Shown in pieces: positions 55,132 to 64,000 of a stretch of DNA of 64,000 bases. Origin of the DNA: Aquisalimonas sp. 2447 (GTDB taxonomy: Bacteria > Pseudomonadota > Gammaproteobacteria > Nitrococcales > Aquisalimonadaceae); contig NZ_CP050695.1 in NCBI RefSeq assembly GCF_012044895.1, positions 3,192,501-3,256,500 on the forward strand, in the 5' to 3' direction. A program made the position numbers and the translations under genes. Position 1 is the first letter of the stretch, and every line of letters starts with the position of its first letter. The notes beneath the pieces are model-generated. The model was not told the DNA's origin. It saw only the letters and a program-made list of their open reading frames with translations, and searched no databases.

Positions 55132-57006
55132 ATGGCCGGCGACCACCACAACCAGCTTCACGACAGAACCCAGGAGAAGCGCCAGTTCACCCGGCGCACG
55201 TTCCTCGCCGGGGCGGGCGTGCTGGTCATCATGGGACTGCTGGGTGGACGTATGGGCCAGCTCCAGGTTGCCGGCCATCAACGCTACGCGACCCTGTCGC
55301 AGGCCAACCGCGTGAAACTGGTACCGATCCCGCCGAACCGCGGTCTCATCCATGACCGCAACGGTATGGTCCTGGCCGAGAACCGACCCAACTTCCAGCT
55401 GCTGCTGACGCCGGAACAGGTGCCGGACATGGACACCACCCTGGCGGGGCTCGGCGAGATCCTCGATATCGGCGACGCCGAGATGGACCGTTTCCAGGGG
55501 CTGCGCGCGCGCTCCCGGCACTTCGAGGCGCTGCCGCTCAAGGTACGCCTCACGGACCGCGAAGTCGCGGCCTTCGCCGCCAACCGGCATCGCTTCCCCG
55601 GCGTCGAGGTGGAAGCACGACTGAGTCGCCACTACCCCCATGGCCCCCACGCCGCCCACGCCATCGGTTACGTGGGCCGTATCAACGAACGCGAGCTCCG
55701 GCGGGTGGACCGGCGCCGCTATGGCGGCAGCAGCCACATTGGCAAGACCGGTACCGAGTTGCAGTTCGAGGAACGTCTGCACGGCCACGCCGGCCTGGAG
55801 CAGGTGGAGACCAACGCCCTGGGCCGGGTCATCCAGCCCCTGGGACGGCGTGCGCCGGAACCCGGCGACGACATGGTACTCACCCTGGACAGCCGCCTGC
55901 AGCGCGTGGCCGAGGTGGCCATGGGGGACGAATCCGGGTCCATCGTCGCCATGGACGTGCGCACCGGCGACATCCTGGCCCTGGCCAGCATGCCCTCCTT
56001 CGATCCGAACATCTTCGTCAACGGCGTCGACCGCGCCACCTACGCCGCCCTGCAGGAGGACCCGGAACGGCCGCTGTTCAATCGCGCCGTGCGTGGGCAA
56101 TATCCGCCGGGCTCCACCATCAAGCCGTTCATCGGCCTTGCCGGGCTCGAGCACGGCATCTTCGATCCGGACGACACGGTGTTCTGTCCGGGTCACTTCA
56201 GCATCGACAATGTCGACCACCGCTGGCGCTGCTGGCGCCGTCGTGGTCATGGCGACATGGACTTCCTGGACGCCATGATCCAGTCCTGCGACGTCTACTA
56301 CTACAAGCTGGGCTATGAGCTTGGCATCGACCGCATGGCGGCATTCCTGGAGCGCTTCGGCTTCGGTCGTGCCCCCGGCGTCGGCATTCCGGGCGAGCGC
56401 GGCGGCATCCTGCCGTCGCGGGACTGGAAGCGCCAGGCCCGCGGCGAGGGCTGGTTCCATGGCGAGACCATCATCACCTCCATCGGTCAGGGGTATTTCC
56501 TCAGCACGCCGCTGCAACTGGCCCACGCCACCGCCATCATCGCCAACCGGGGTGTCTCCGTCGGCCCGCGCATCCTCCGCGCGGTCCACGACGCCACCAA
56601 CGGCGAAACCCTCGCCACCGAAGACGCCCAGCGCAAACGGGTGGTGGAACTGGACGACGAGTCCCTCTGGGACGTGGTATTCAAGTCCATGGAAGAGTCG
56701 GTTCACGGGAGCCGGGGCACTGCTCGCAGCATCAGCTCGGACCTGAACTATCGCATTGCCGGCAAGACCGGCACCTCCCAGGTATTCAGCCTGGGACAGG
56801 ACGAAGAGTACGACGAAGAGGAACTGGAGCGCCGCTTCCGCGACCATGCCCTGTTCACCGCATTTGCACCCGCGGACAATCCGCGGATCGCCGTGGCGGC
56901 GCTGGTGGAGCATGGCGGCAGCGGCGGTGGCGTGGCCGCACCCAAGGTCCGTCAGGTGCTGGATGCCTTCATGCAGGGCATCGATGGAGAGGTGGACCAT
57001 GGCTGA
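55132..57006 (+). CDS. mrdA: Penicillin-binding protein 2 (elongasome transpeptidase)
   Basis: PBP2 (624 aa) cross-links peptidoglycan during elongation. It has one N-terminal membrane helix (about residues 25-42), the pedestal domain starting at PPNRGLIHDRNGMVLAENRP, then the transpeptidase with SxxK = STIK (catalytic Ser328), SCD (385-387) and KTG (545-547). I start at the ATG 55132; a long in-frame extension runs antisense to nothing but overlaps mreC-mreD and was rejected. It overlaps rodA by eight bases. Confidence 0.97.
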   Translation: MAGDHHNQLHDRTQEKRQFTRRTFLAGAGVLVIMGLLGGRMGQLQVAGHQRYATLSQANRVKLVPIPPNRGLIHDRNGMVLAENRPNFQLLLTPEQVPDMDTTLAGLGEILDIGDAEMDRFQGLRARSRHFEALPLKVRLTDREVAAFAANRHRFPGVEVEARLSRHYPHGPHAAHAIGYVGRINERELRRVDRRRYGGSSHIGKTGTELQFEERLHGHAGLEQVETNALGRVIQPLGRRAPEPGDDMVLTLDSRLQRVAEVAMGDESGSIVAMDVRTGDILALASMPSFDPNIFVNGVDRATYAALQEDPERPLFNRAVRGQYPPGSTIKPFIGLAGLEHGIFDPDDTVFCPGHFSIDNVDHRWRCWRRRGHGDMDFLDAMIQSCDVYYYKLGYELGIDRMAAFLERFGFGRAPGVGIPGERGGILPSRDWKRQARGEGWFHGETIITSIGQGYFLSTPLQLAHATAIIANRGVSVGPRILRAVHDATNGETLATEDAQRKRVVELDDESLWDVVFKSMEESVHGSRGTARSISSDLNYRIAGKTGTSQVFSLGQDEEYDEEELERRFRDHALFTAFAPADNPRIAVAALVEHGGSGGGVAAPKVRQVLDAFMQGIDGEVDHG

Positions 57007-58126
57007 ACTCTCCGATCGCGTCACCTCGCCGCGCCACATCTCGGTGCTGCAGCGGGTGCTGCATCTGGACGTGCAGCTGGTCACCGCATTACTGCTGCTC
57101 TCCTGCGCCGGCATTGCAGTCCTCTACAGCGCCACCAATCAATCCATGGACGCGGTGCAGAACCAGGTCATCCGTCTGTCGGCGGCCTTCACCGGCATGG
57201 TGGTGATGGCGCAGATCCCGCCGGACACCCTGCGTCGCTGGACACCCTGGGTGTTCCTGGGAGGTCTGGTCATGCTGGTCCTGGTGCTGCTGGTAGGCAC
57301 CGTGGGCCAGGGGGCACAGCGCTGGCTCGACCTGGGGCTGTTCCGGTTCCAGCCCGCGGAGCTGATGAAACTCGCCATCCCCATGGCTGTGGCGTGGTAC
57401 CTGAGCATGCGGCCGCTGCCACCCAGTCTGCCCAGCGTCCTGCTGGCCACCGTAGCCATCGCGGTACCCACCGGGCTCATCATCCTGCAGCCCGACCTCG
57501 GCACCGCATTGCTGGTGAGCGCATCGGGCTTTTTCGCACTGTTCCTGGCGGGCTTGCGATGGCGTGTCATGGTCACGGTACTGATGGCGATTCTGGCCAT
57601 GATCCCCGTGTTCTGGCTGTTCCTGATGCGGGAGTACCAGAAGCAGCGGGTGCTGACGCTGTTCGATCCGGAGCGCGACCCGCTGGGCGCGGGGTATCAC
57701 ATCATCCAGTCCACCATTGCCATCGGCTCCGGCGGCGTGTTCGGCAAAGGGTGGCTGAACGGCACCCAGTCACAACTGGATTTCCTGCCCGAGCGCCACA
57801 CCGACTTTATCTTCGCCGTGTTCGCCGAGGAGTTCGGTCTCATCGGCGTGTTGCAATTGCTGGCGCTGTACCTGTTCATCATCGGCCGCGGACTGTACAT
57901 CGCCGTGAACGCCCAGGACACGTATGGGCGGTTGCTCGCCGGCAGCCTGACCCTGACCTTTTTCGTCTACGTGTTCGTCAACATCGGCATGGTCTCCGGC
58001 CTGATGCCCGTGGTGGGGCTGCCACTGCCGCTGGTGTCCTATGGCGGCACGTCCATGGTGACGCTGATGGCGGCGTTCGGTATTCTCATGTCAATCCGCA
58101 CCCACCGGAAACTCTGGGCGTCCTGA
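56999..58126 (+). CDS. rodA: Peptidoglycan glycosyltransferase RodA
   Basis: RodA (375 aa) is the SEDS-family polymerase paired with PBP2. About ten membrane helices, with the SEDS motifs GAQRWLDLGLFRFQPAELMK and ILQPDLGTALL, the extracellular loop FLPERHTDFIFAVFAEEFG and the final PLVSYGGTSMV. It starts at the ATG 56999, with GGAGAGG six bases upstream inside the mrdA end. Confidence 0.97.
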   Translation: MAELSDRVTSPRHISVLQRVLHLDVQLVTALLLLSCAGIAVLYSATNQSMDAVQNQVIRLSAAFTGMVVMAQIPPDTLRRWTPWVFLGGLVMLVLVLLVGTVGQGAQRWLDLGLFRFQPAELMKLAIPMAVAWYLSMRPLPPSLPSVLLATVAIAVPTGLIILQPDLGTALLVSASGFFALFLAGLRWRVMVTVLMAILAMIPVFWLFLMREYQKQRVLTLFDPERDPLGAGYHIIQSTIAIGSGGVFGKGWLNGTQSQLDFLPERHTDFIFAVFAEEFGLIGVLQLLALYLFIIGRGLYIAVNAQDTYGRLLAGSLTLTFFVYVFVNIGMVSGLMPVVGLPLPLVSYGGTSMVTLMAAFGILMSIRTHRKLWAS

Positions 58127-58202
58127 CGAATCAAACGGAGCTGTGGCGCGGGACCCGCGCTGCAGGTGGACGTTGTACCAACACTGCGAGAAGAGCCTGC
58201 TC

Positions 58203-59204
58203 ATGCCCATTCGATGGTCCCGCTGCCTGCCACTGGCCCTGGCTTTCGGCCTCGCTGCTCAACCGGTCGCTGCCAACCCTCTGGAGGAACAACAGGAGGC
58301 GCTGTCGGCCTTCTCCACCCACATGGCCGAAGAGCACGGCCTGGACCGGGATCAGGTGAACACGCTGCTGGCCGACGCCCGCCACCAGCAGGACATCATC
58401 GACGCCATCACCTCGCCGGCGGAGGCCCTGCCCTGGCATCGCTATCGGCGCATCTTCCTCCAAGACGATCGCATTGCCGAGGGCGCGGCCTTCATGGACG
58501 AGCACCGGGAGCTGCTGGACGATATCGCTGACGACTACGGCGTCGACCCGGCCGTTCTGGTGGCCATCGTCGGTGTGGAGACTCGCTACGGACAGCATCC
58601 CGGCCAGCACCGGGTACTGGACGCCCTGGTGACCCTGGCGTTCGACTATCCGCCCCGGGCCGACTTCTTCCGCAGCGAACTGGAGCACTTCCTGCTGCTG
58701 GTGGACGAAGAGGACCTGGACGTCAGCGGTATCCGGGGCTCCTACGCCGGGGCCATGGGGATTCCGCAGTTCATCTCCAGCAGTTACCGCCACTACGCCG
58801 TGGACGGCTCCGGAGACGGCCGCCGGGATCTCATGAACAGCGTCCCGGACGCCCTGGCCAGCGTGGCCAACTACTTTACCGAGCATCGCTGGCGGGAAGG
58901 TGAGCCCGTGGTCGCACCGGCACGGGTGGACAACACCGACCGGGTGGACGAGTTCCTGGACGACGGCATGCGCCTCAACACCACTGTGGGAGAGCTGCGC
59001 GCCGCCGGCATCGAGCCCGAGGGGGACTTCGACGACGATGCCGCCGCGCTGCTACTGGCGCTGGACAGCGACAATGAGACGGAATACTGGGTCGGCCTGC
59101 ATAATTTCCGCGTCATCACTCGTTACAACCACAGCCCACTGTACGCACTGGCCGCCTATCAGCTGGCCGGCGCCATCCGGAACCAGGACGAGCACAACCA
59201 ATGA
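58203..59204 (+). CDS. mltB: Lytic murein transglycosylase, MltB family
   Basis: A 333-aa transglycosylase that cleaves MurNAc-GlcNAc bonds with anhydro product formation. The catalytic glutamate lies in AIVGVETRYGQHPG, and GSYAGAMGIPQFISSSYRHY is the family signature. The N-terminal signal (MPIRWSRCLPLALAFGLAAQ) ends AxA-like (PVAANP) without a lipobox cysteine, so it is probably a soluble periplasmic form, unlike E. coli lipoprotein MltB. I start at the ATG 58203. It overlaps rlpA by four bases. Confidence 0.94.
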   Translation: MPIRWSRCLPLALAFGLAAQPVAANPLEEQQEALSAFSTHMAEEHGLDRDQVNTLLADARHQQDIIDAITSPAEALPWHRYRRIFLQDDRIAEGAAFMDEHRELLDDIADDYGVDPAVLVAIVGVETRYGQHPGQHRVLDALVTLAFDYPPRADFFRSELEHFLLLVDEEDLDVSGIRGSYAGAMGIPQFISSSYRHYAVDGSGDGRRDLMNSVPDALASVANYFTEHRWREGEPVVAPARVDNTDRVDEFLDDGMRLNTTVGELRAAGIEPEGDFDDDAAALLLALDSDNETEYWVGLHNFRVITRYNHSPLYALAAYQLAGAIRNQDEHNQ

Positions 59205-60151
59205 ACCGACTGCTCCTGCTGCTGTGCCTGACACTGCTGCTCACCGCCTGTGCCACTGCACCGCGCGAGGAACCTGACACGCCGGGCCAGCTGGATGAAG
59301 AGCAGGACCGCGGCCCCGACGTCGCGCCGGACCTCAGCGACCTGGAGGAGCCGGAACCCAGGGACGAGCCTCTGAGCCGTTACGGCAACCCGGCCACCTA
59401 CGAGGTGTTCGGCCAGCAGTACCAGGTCATGGACCTGGAGGACGCCCGGGACTTCTCCGAGGAAGGCGTTGCCTCCTGGTACGGCAAGAAGTTCCACGGC
59501 CGCCGCACGTCCAGCGGCGAGCCCTACGACATGTACACCCTGACCGCGGCCCACACCAGTCTGCCGCTGCCCACGTACGTGCAGGTCACCAACCTCGACA
59601 ACGGCAAGTCCGTCGTCGTCCGGGTCAACGACCGCGGGCCCTTCGCCGACAACCGCGTCATCGATCTCTCCTACGCGGCCGCCCAGCGCATCGACATGCT
59701 GGACGCAGGCACGGCGCCCGTGCGCATCGAGGCCCTGAGCCTGGCCTACGACCCGGAGACGGGTCCGCAACCCAGCGGCGGCGACGCAGCGGACTCGGCC
59801 CCGACCGAGTCCGACAACGCGGAGGCCACCTCCGGCCAGCAGGTCACCGCCAATGCGAGGCGGGTGGCGGAGCGCATTGAAGACCAGGGCGACCCGGATG
59901 CACCCGTGCAGAGCAGCGCCAACGGTGGTGGGCTGCAACTCCAGGTCGGCGCCTTCTCCGGCGCGGACAATGCCCAGCGCCTGCGCCAGCGCCTGGAAGA
60001 CGAAGGCCTCGGGCCAGTGGAGGTGACCGAACAGGACGGCATCCATCGCGTGCGCGTCGGCCCCGTGGCGGACCGCGACGAACTGGACAGCCTTTCGGCA
60101 CGGCTCAACGAGAACGGCTTCGGCGACGATCACGTCGTCGTCGGCAACTGA
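59201..60151 (+). CDS. rlpA: Septal ring lytic transglycosylase RlpA
   Basis: RlpA (316 aa) is an outer-membrane lipoprotein; in Pseudomonas it degrades denuded glycan strands at the septum. Signal and lipobox MNRLLLLLCLTLLLTAC (Cys17), an acidic linker, the double-psi beta-barrel with ASWYGKKFHGRRTSSGEPYD, AAHTSLPLPTYVQVTN and VRVNDRGPF (about residues 85-185), and a C-terminal SPOR domain (about 245-316) that binds denuded peptidoglycan. Confidence 0.95.
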   Translation: MNRLLLLLCLTLLLTACATAPREEPDTPGQLDEEQDRGPDVAPDLSDLEEPEPRDEPLSRYGNPATYEVFGQQYQVMDLEDARDFSEEGVASWYGKKFHGRRTSSGEPYDMYTLTAAHTSLPLPTYVQVTNLDNGKSVVVRVNDRGPFADNRVIDLSYAAAQRIDMLDAGTAPVRIEALSLAYDPETGPQPSGGDAADSAPTESDNAEATSGQQVTANARRVAERIEDQGDPDAPVQSSANGGGLQLQVGAFSGADNAQRLRQRLEDEGLGPVEVTEQDGIHRVRVGPVADRDELDSLSARLNENGFGDDHVVVGN

Positions 60152-60253
60152 CGGCGCTGCCGCCGCGAAACCCTGATTGCGCAACCCGCGTGCTATGCTC
60201 GCGCGCCGGGTCTTGCCTGAGACTGCGAACCAGACCTATTGACGAGAGACACG

Positions 60254-61402
60254 ATGCGCCGATTCCTTCCCCTGCTGTTACTGCTCACCCTGACCCTGAC
60301 GGGCGGTCAGGCCCTTGCCGAACGCCCCTCGGTGCCCACGCCGGCACCGCCGTCCATCAATGCCCCCAGCTACATCCTTGTCGACTACCACAGCGGCCAT
60401 GTGCTCTCGGACCGGGAACCGGACATGCAACGGGAGCCGGCCAGCCTGGTGAAGCTGATGACCGCGTATGTGGTCTTCAATGAGCTGCGCGACGGCCATC
60501 TGGACCTGGACGAGGAGGTCACCATCAGCGAGCGCGCCTGGCGCATGGGCGGCTCGCGCATGTTCGTTGAAGTGGGCAAGCAGGTCGAGGTGGAAGATCT
60601 CCTCCGGGGCATGATCATCCAGTCCGGTAACGATGCCAGCGTCGCGCTGGCCGAGCACATCGCGGGCAACGAGGAGACCTTCGCCCAGTTGATGAACCAG
60701 GAAGCGGAACGCCTGGGCATGACCGATACCAACTTTGTCAACGCCACTGGCTGGCCGGACCCGGAACAGCAAACCAGCGCGCGGGATATCGCCACCCTGG
60801 CCAAGGCCATGATCCGGGACTTTCCCGAGTTCTACCAGTACTACTCCCAGCGCGAGTTCAGCTACGCCGGCATTACCCAGCGCAACCGCAACCGCCTGCT
60901 GTGGCGCGACGACAGTGTTGACGGCCTGAAGACGGGGCACACCTCCGGGGCGGGCTACAACCTGGTGAGTTCCGCCCAGCGTGACGACATGCGCCTGATC
61001 TCCGTGGTCATGGGCACCGACAGCGCCAATGCCCGCATGGAACAGAGTCAGGCCCTGTTCGGCTACGGTTTCCGCTTCTTCGGCACCTACCAGCTCTACG
61101 GCGAGAACGAGGCGCTGGCAGAACCGAAGTTGTGGAAAGGTGCATCGGACACCCTGCGGGTGGGCCTGCAGGAACCGCTGTACGTGACGGTGCCGCGACG
61201 GGAATACGACAACCTTGAAGCAACGATGAATCTGCGCTCCACCATCGTCGCCCCCATCGGCGCCGGCGAGGAGCTGGGCAGTGTGGAGGTGCGCATCGGT
61301 GACGCCGTGGTGGCCGAAGTGCCCCTGGTGGCGCTGGAAGACGGCGAGGAGGCGGGCTTCTTTGGCGGCCTCGTGGACAGCATCATGCTGCGCTTCCAGT
61401 AG
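60254..61402 (+). CDS. dacC: D-alanyl-D-alanine carboxypeptidase (PBP5/6 type)
   Basis: A 382-aa DD-carboxypeptidase trimming pentapeptides. Sec signal (about residues 1-22), SxxK = SLVK (Ser64), SGN at 124-126 and KTG at 226-228; then the beta domain and a C-terminal amphipathic anchor (GFFGGLVDSIMLRFQ). I start at the ATG 60254 rather than at TTG 60239. An extended -10 (TGCTATGCT, about 60191-60199) precedes it. dacA and dacC types cannot be separated by eye. Confidence 0.93.
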   Translation: MRRFLPLLLLLTLTLTGGQALAERPSVPTPAPPSINAPSYILVDYHSGHVLSDREPDMQREPASLVKLMTAYVVFNELRDGHLDLDEEVTISERAWRMGGSRMFVEVGKQVEVEDLLRGMIIQSGNDASVALAEHIAGNEETFAQLMNQEAERLGMTDTNFVNATGWPDPEQQTSARDIATLAKAMIRDFPEFYQYYSQREFSYAGITQRNRNRLLWRDDSVDGLKTGHTSGAGYNLVSSAQRDDMRLISVVMGTDSANARMEQSQALFGYGFRFFGTYQLYGENEALAEPKLWKGASDTLRVGLQEPLYVTVPRREYDNLEATMNLRSTIVAPIGAGEELGSVEVRIGDAVVAEVPLVALEDGEEAGFFGGLVDSIMLRFQ

Positions 61403-61487
61403 CCCTGCCGTGCACCCGGCAATGCGGGCGCGTAAACTGGGGCCGTCAGCGCCAGTGAACGCGCCCACTGTCCTGCGGAGACACCAC

Positions 61488-61760
61488 ATGGGTACACCGG
61501 ACGACGAAACACTGCTGGAATTCCCCTGCGAGTTCCCCATCAAGGCCATGGGACCGGCGGAGCCGGATTTCGTGCTGCATGTACTGGCCCTGGTCCGGGA
61601 ACACGCCCCGGAGGTCGGCGATGACAGTGTTGCCACCAGCGCCAGCCGCCGCGGTACCTATGTCTCGGTCACCGTCAACGTGACCGCGTCCAGCAAGGCC
61701 CAGCTGGACGCCATCTACCGCAGTCTCAACGCCGACCGGCGGGTGGTCATGACCCTGTGA
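61488..61760 (+). CDS. ybeD: DUF493/YbeD-family protein
   Basis: A 90-aa homologue of YbeD, a small ferredoxin-like protein of unknown biochemical role that is almost always between dac and lip[21 protein letters not shown] at the N-terminus and [20 protein letters not shown] match the family. ATG 61488 has GCGGAG seven bases upstream. It overlaps lipB by four bases (GTGA). Confidence 0.92.
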   Translation: MGTPDDETLLEFPCEFPIKAMGPAEPDFVLHVLALVREHAPEVGDDSVATSASRRGTYVSVTVNVTASSKAQLDAIYRSLNADRRVVMTL

Positions 61761-62422
61761 CCGACCCGACGGCGATCATCCGGCACGAACTCGGCCGCGT
61801 TCCCTACGAGCCGACCTGGCGTGCCATGCAGGCCTTCACCGACACCCGTGACGCCGCCACACCCGACGAACTCTGGGCCCTGGAGCACCCGCCGGTGTTC
61901 ACCCAGGGCATGAACGGGCGCCCGGAGCATTTGCTGGCGCCGGGGGACATCCCCGTGGTGCCCGTGGACCGGGGCGGCCAGGTCACCTACCACGGCCCCG
62001 GCCAGGCGGTGGTCTACGTTCTGGTGGATGTGCGCCGGCGGAAGCTCGGCATCCGCACGTTGATTACCCTGCTGGAGACCGTCACCATCGATCTTCTGGC
62101 GGAGCACGGCGTCACCGCCGCAGCGCAGCCCGACGCCCCCGGCGTCTACGTGGACGACGCCAAGATCGCTTCGGTGGGTCTGCGTGTGCGACGCGGCGCG
62201 AGCTATCACGGCGTTGCCCTGAACGTGGACATGGACCTGACACCGTTCCAGCGCATCAACCCCTGCGGCTACCAGGGGCTGCAGGTGACCCAGATGCGCG
62301 ACCTGGGCATCAGCGCAGCCCCCGCGGACGTGGGCCGGGCAGTGATGCAGCGTCTCCATGATGAACTGCTACCGTCTGACCCGCAGAGCGTCCCGCGGAC
62401 CTCAGACCCTGTGGGGCGCTGA
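61757..62422 (+). CDS. lipB: Lipoyl(octanoyl) transferase
   Basis: LipB (221 aa) transfers octanoate from acyl carrier protein to lipoate-dependent enzymes. [12 protein letters not shown] (72-83), the lysine in [20 protein letters not shown] (Lys136) and the acyl-accepting Cys170 in INPCGYQG are the catalytic features. It starts at GTG 61757 overlapping ybeD. lipA, the usual next gene, is not in the window; a thioesterase follows instead. Confidence 0.96.
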   Translation: MTDPTAIIRHELGRVPYEPTWRAMQAFTDTRDAATPDELWALEHPPVFTQGMNGRPEHLLAPGDIPVVPVDRGGQVTYHGPGQAVVYVLVDVRRRKLGIRTLITLLETVTIDLLAEHGVTAAAQPDAPGVYVDDAKIASVGLRVRRGASYHGVALNVDMDLTPFQRINPCGYQGLQVTQMRDLGISAAPADVGRAVMQRLHDELLPSDPQSVPRTSDPVGR

Positions 62423-62501
62423 GTCGAATCGCTGGCGGGCATGGCAAAAATAGCACTGTTATCGTTAGACTCCGGGAAAACAACGACAACAGGGATAAAG
62501 C

Positions 62502-62933
62502 ATGGCAAAACTGGACCCAGCGGAACTGCAGGCGCTGCTCGCGGAGGCGTTCCCGGACATGCGCGAGGACACCTGGCGCGTGGAGGCCTCCGAGCATCGT
62601 TTCGTGCGCGTGCGCATGCCCTTCCACCGATCCAACCTGCGCCCCGGCAACACCATCTCCGGGCCATCACTGATGACCCTGGCGGACACGGCCATGTACT
62701 GCGCCGTGCTGGCCTCCATCGGCCCGGTGATGATGGCGGTGACCACCACCCTGAACATCAACTTCATGCGCAAGCCCGCCGCCGGCGACATCATCGCCGA
62801 GTGCCGGCTGCTCAAGTTGGGCAATCGCCTGGCCGTCGGCGAAGTGGAGATGGTTGCCGACGGCGAAGAGGAGATGTGCGCCCACGCCACCTGCACCTAC
62901 TCCATCCCGCCCCACGACCAGCGGCCGAACTAG
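62502..62933 (+). CDS. PaaI-family hotdog thioesterase
   Basis: A 143-aa single hotdog-fold protein. RPGNTISGPSLMTLADTAMY is the PaaI-type helix with the catalytic aspartate, and TTTLNINFMRKPAAGDIIAE is the following strand. Such enzymes hydrolyse acyl-CoA thioesters; the substrate is unknown. It has its own spacer of 79 bases after lipB and ends at a pair of REP-like hairpins. Confidence 0.88.
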   Translation: MAKLDPAELQALLAEAFPDMREDTWRVEASEHRFVRVRMPFHRSNLRPGNTISGPSLMTLADTAMYCAVLASIGPVMMAVTTTLNINFMRKPAAGDIIAECRLLKLGNRLAVGEVEMVADGEEEMCAHATCTYSIPPHDQRPN

Positions 62934-62941
62934 GCGGGGAA

Positions 62942-62966
62942 GGTGGACCTGAAGGTCCACCCTACG
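62942..62966 (-). repeat. GTAG-headed REP-like hairpin, copy 4
   Basis: On the minus strand CGTAG precedes the perfect stem GGTGGACCT-TC-AGGTCCACC. Compared with copy 1 one stem pair has changed from C-G to T-A, keeping the pairing. Lies nine bases after the thioesterase stop in the convergent spacer 62934-63070. Confidence 0.75.
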
Positions 62967-63019
62967 AGATCCGCCCTACGCGTTTACGGCGCAGCCCGCC
63001 CCTTGCGGCCATCCACCCG

Positions 63020-63044
63020 CGTAGGGCGCACCTTCAGGTGCGCC
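63020..63044 (+). repeat. GTAG-headed REP-like hairpin, copy 5
   Basis: CGTAG precedes the perfect stem GGCGCACCT-TC-AGGTGCGCC on the plus strand, inverted relative to copy 4. Compared with copy 1, the fifth pair has flipped from G-C to C-G. Together copies 4 and 5 form an inverted pair between the thioesterase and murU. Confidence 0.75.
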
Positions 63045-63070
63045 GGATGCGTCCTGCGTCATCGGGACCC

Positions 63071-64000
<930 letters not shown>

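Noticed and set aside
55039-57114. 691-codon open frame on the minus strand
   Set aside because: Antisense to mrdA; a codon-bias shadow.

Overview
This window is core chromosome of a GC-rich gammaproteobacterium. The fused order secE-nusG-rplKAJL-rpoBC-rpsLG-fusA-tufA-S10-spc, the tRNA-Tyr/Gly/Thr-tufB block, the mreBCD-mrdA-rodA-mltB-rlpA-dac-ybeD-lipB run and the amgK-murU pair all fit this class. Moderately acidic proteins, including a long acidic tail on L25, and the type of Trm112 protein make me think of Ectothiorhodospiraceae or a halophilic relative. That placement is an inference, not a measurement. No phage, insertion sequence, transposase, CRISPR array or toxin-antitoxin gene was found.

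Positions 1-27054 (all minus strand) form one expression supercluster. Reading in the direction of transcription it runs tRNA-Tyr, tRNA-Gly, tRNA-Thr, tufB, tRNA-Trp, secE, nusG, rplK, rplA, rplJ, rplL, rpoB, rpoC, rpsL, rpsG, fusA, tufA, the S10 operon and the spc operon as far as the first codons of rpmD. Visible control points are a TTGACA promoter before tRNA-Tyr, a structured L10 leader before rplJ, a terminator-like hairpin plus a second hairpin between rplL and rpoB, and a strong promoter immediately followed by a terminator-like hairpin before rpsL.

Positions 27152-36497 (minus strand) hold a CBS-pair protein, a Cache-domain chemoreceptor with a sigma-28-like promoter, tRNA-Met, ychF, pth, rplY, prs, tRNA-Gln, ispE, lolB and a TPR lipoprotein. 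This is a conserved translation-quality, PRPP, isoprenoid and lipoprotein-sorting neighbourhood. hemA and prfA run divergently on the plus strand, with a palindromic element wedged between them. Then come the zinc importer znuACB with a Zur-like site, dksA, an AroG-type DAHP synthase and an unusual ClpX-like AAA+ protein.

Positions 45153-64000 hold trm112-prmC-moeB (plus), hslO (minus), an 835-base gene-free stretch full of nested inverted repeats, gatCAB (minus), and the plus-strand cell-shape and envelope operon mreB-mreC-mreD-mrdA-rodA-mltB-rlpA-dac-ybeD-lipB with a PaaI-type thioesterase. murU and the end of amgK (minus) close the window, so peptidoglycan elongation, trimming and MurNAc recycling sit side by side.

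The most interesting items are not classic genes. They are (i) the nested inverted-repeat element between hslO and gatB, with competing helices; (ii) a family of GTAG-headed hairpins whose stems vary with compensating changes; (iii) a palindrome that supplies the ribosome-binding site of prfA; (iv) an apparent ATT start for mreC; (v) a ClpX-family ATPase that has lost the ClpP-docking loop; and (vi) a Trm112-PrmC gene pair coupled by TGATG. All sequence comparisons were made by eye and from memory of the families; no database search was run.
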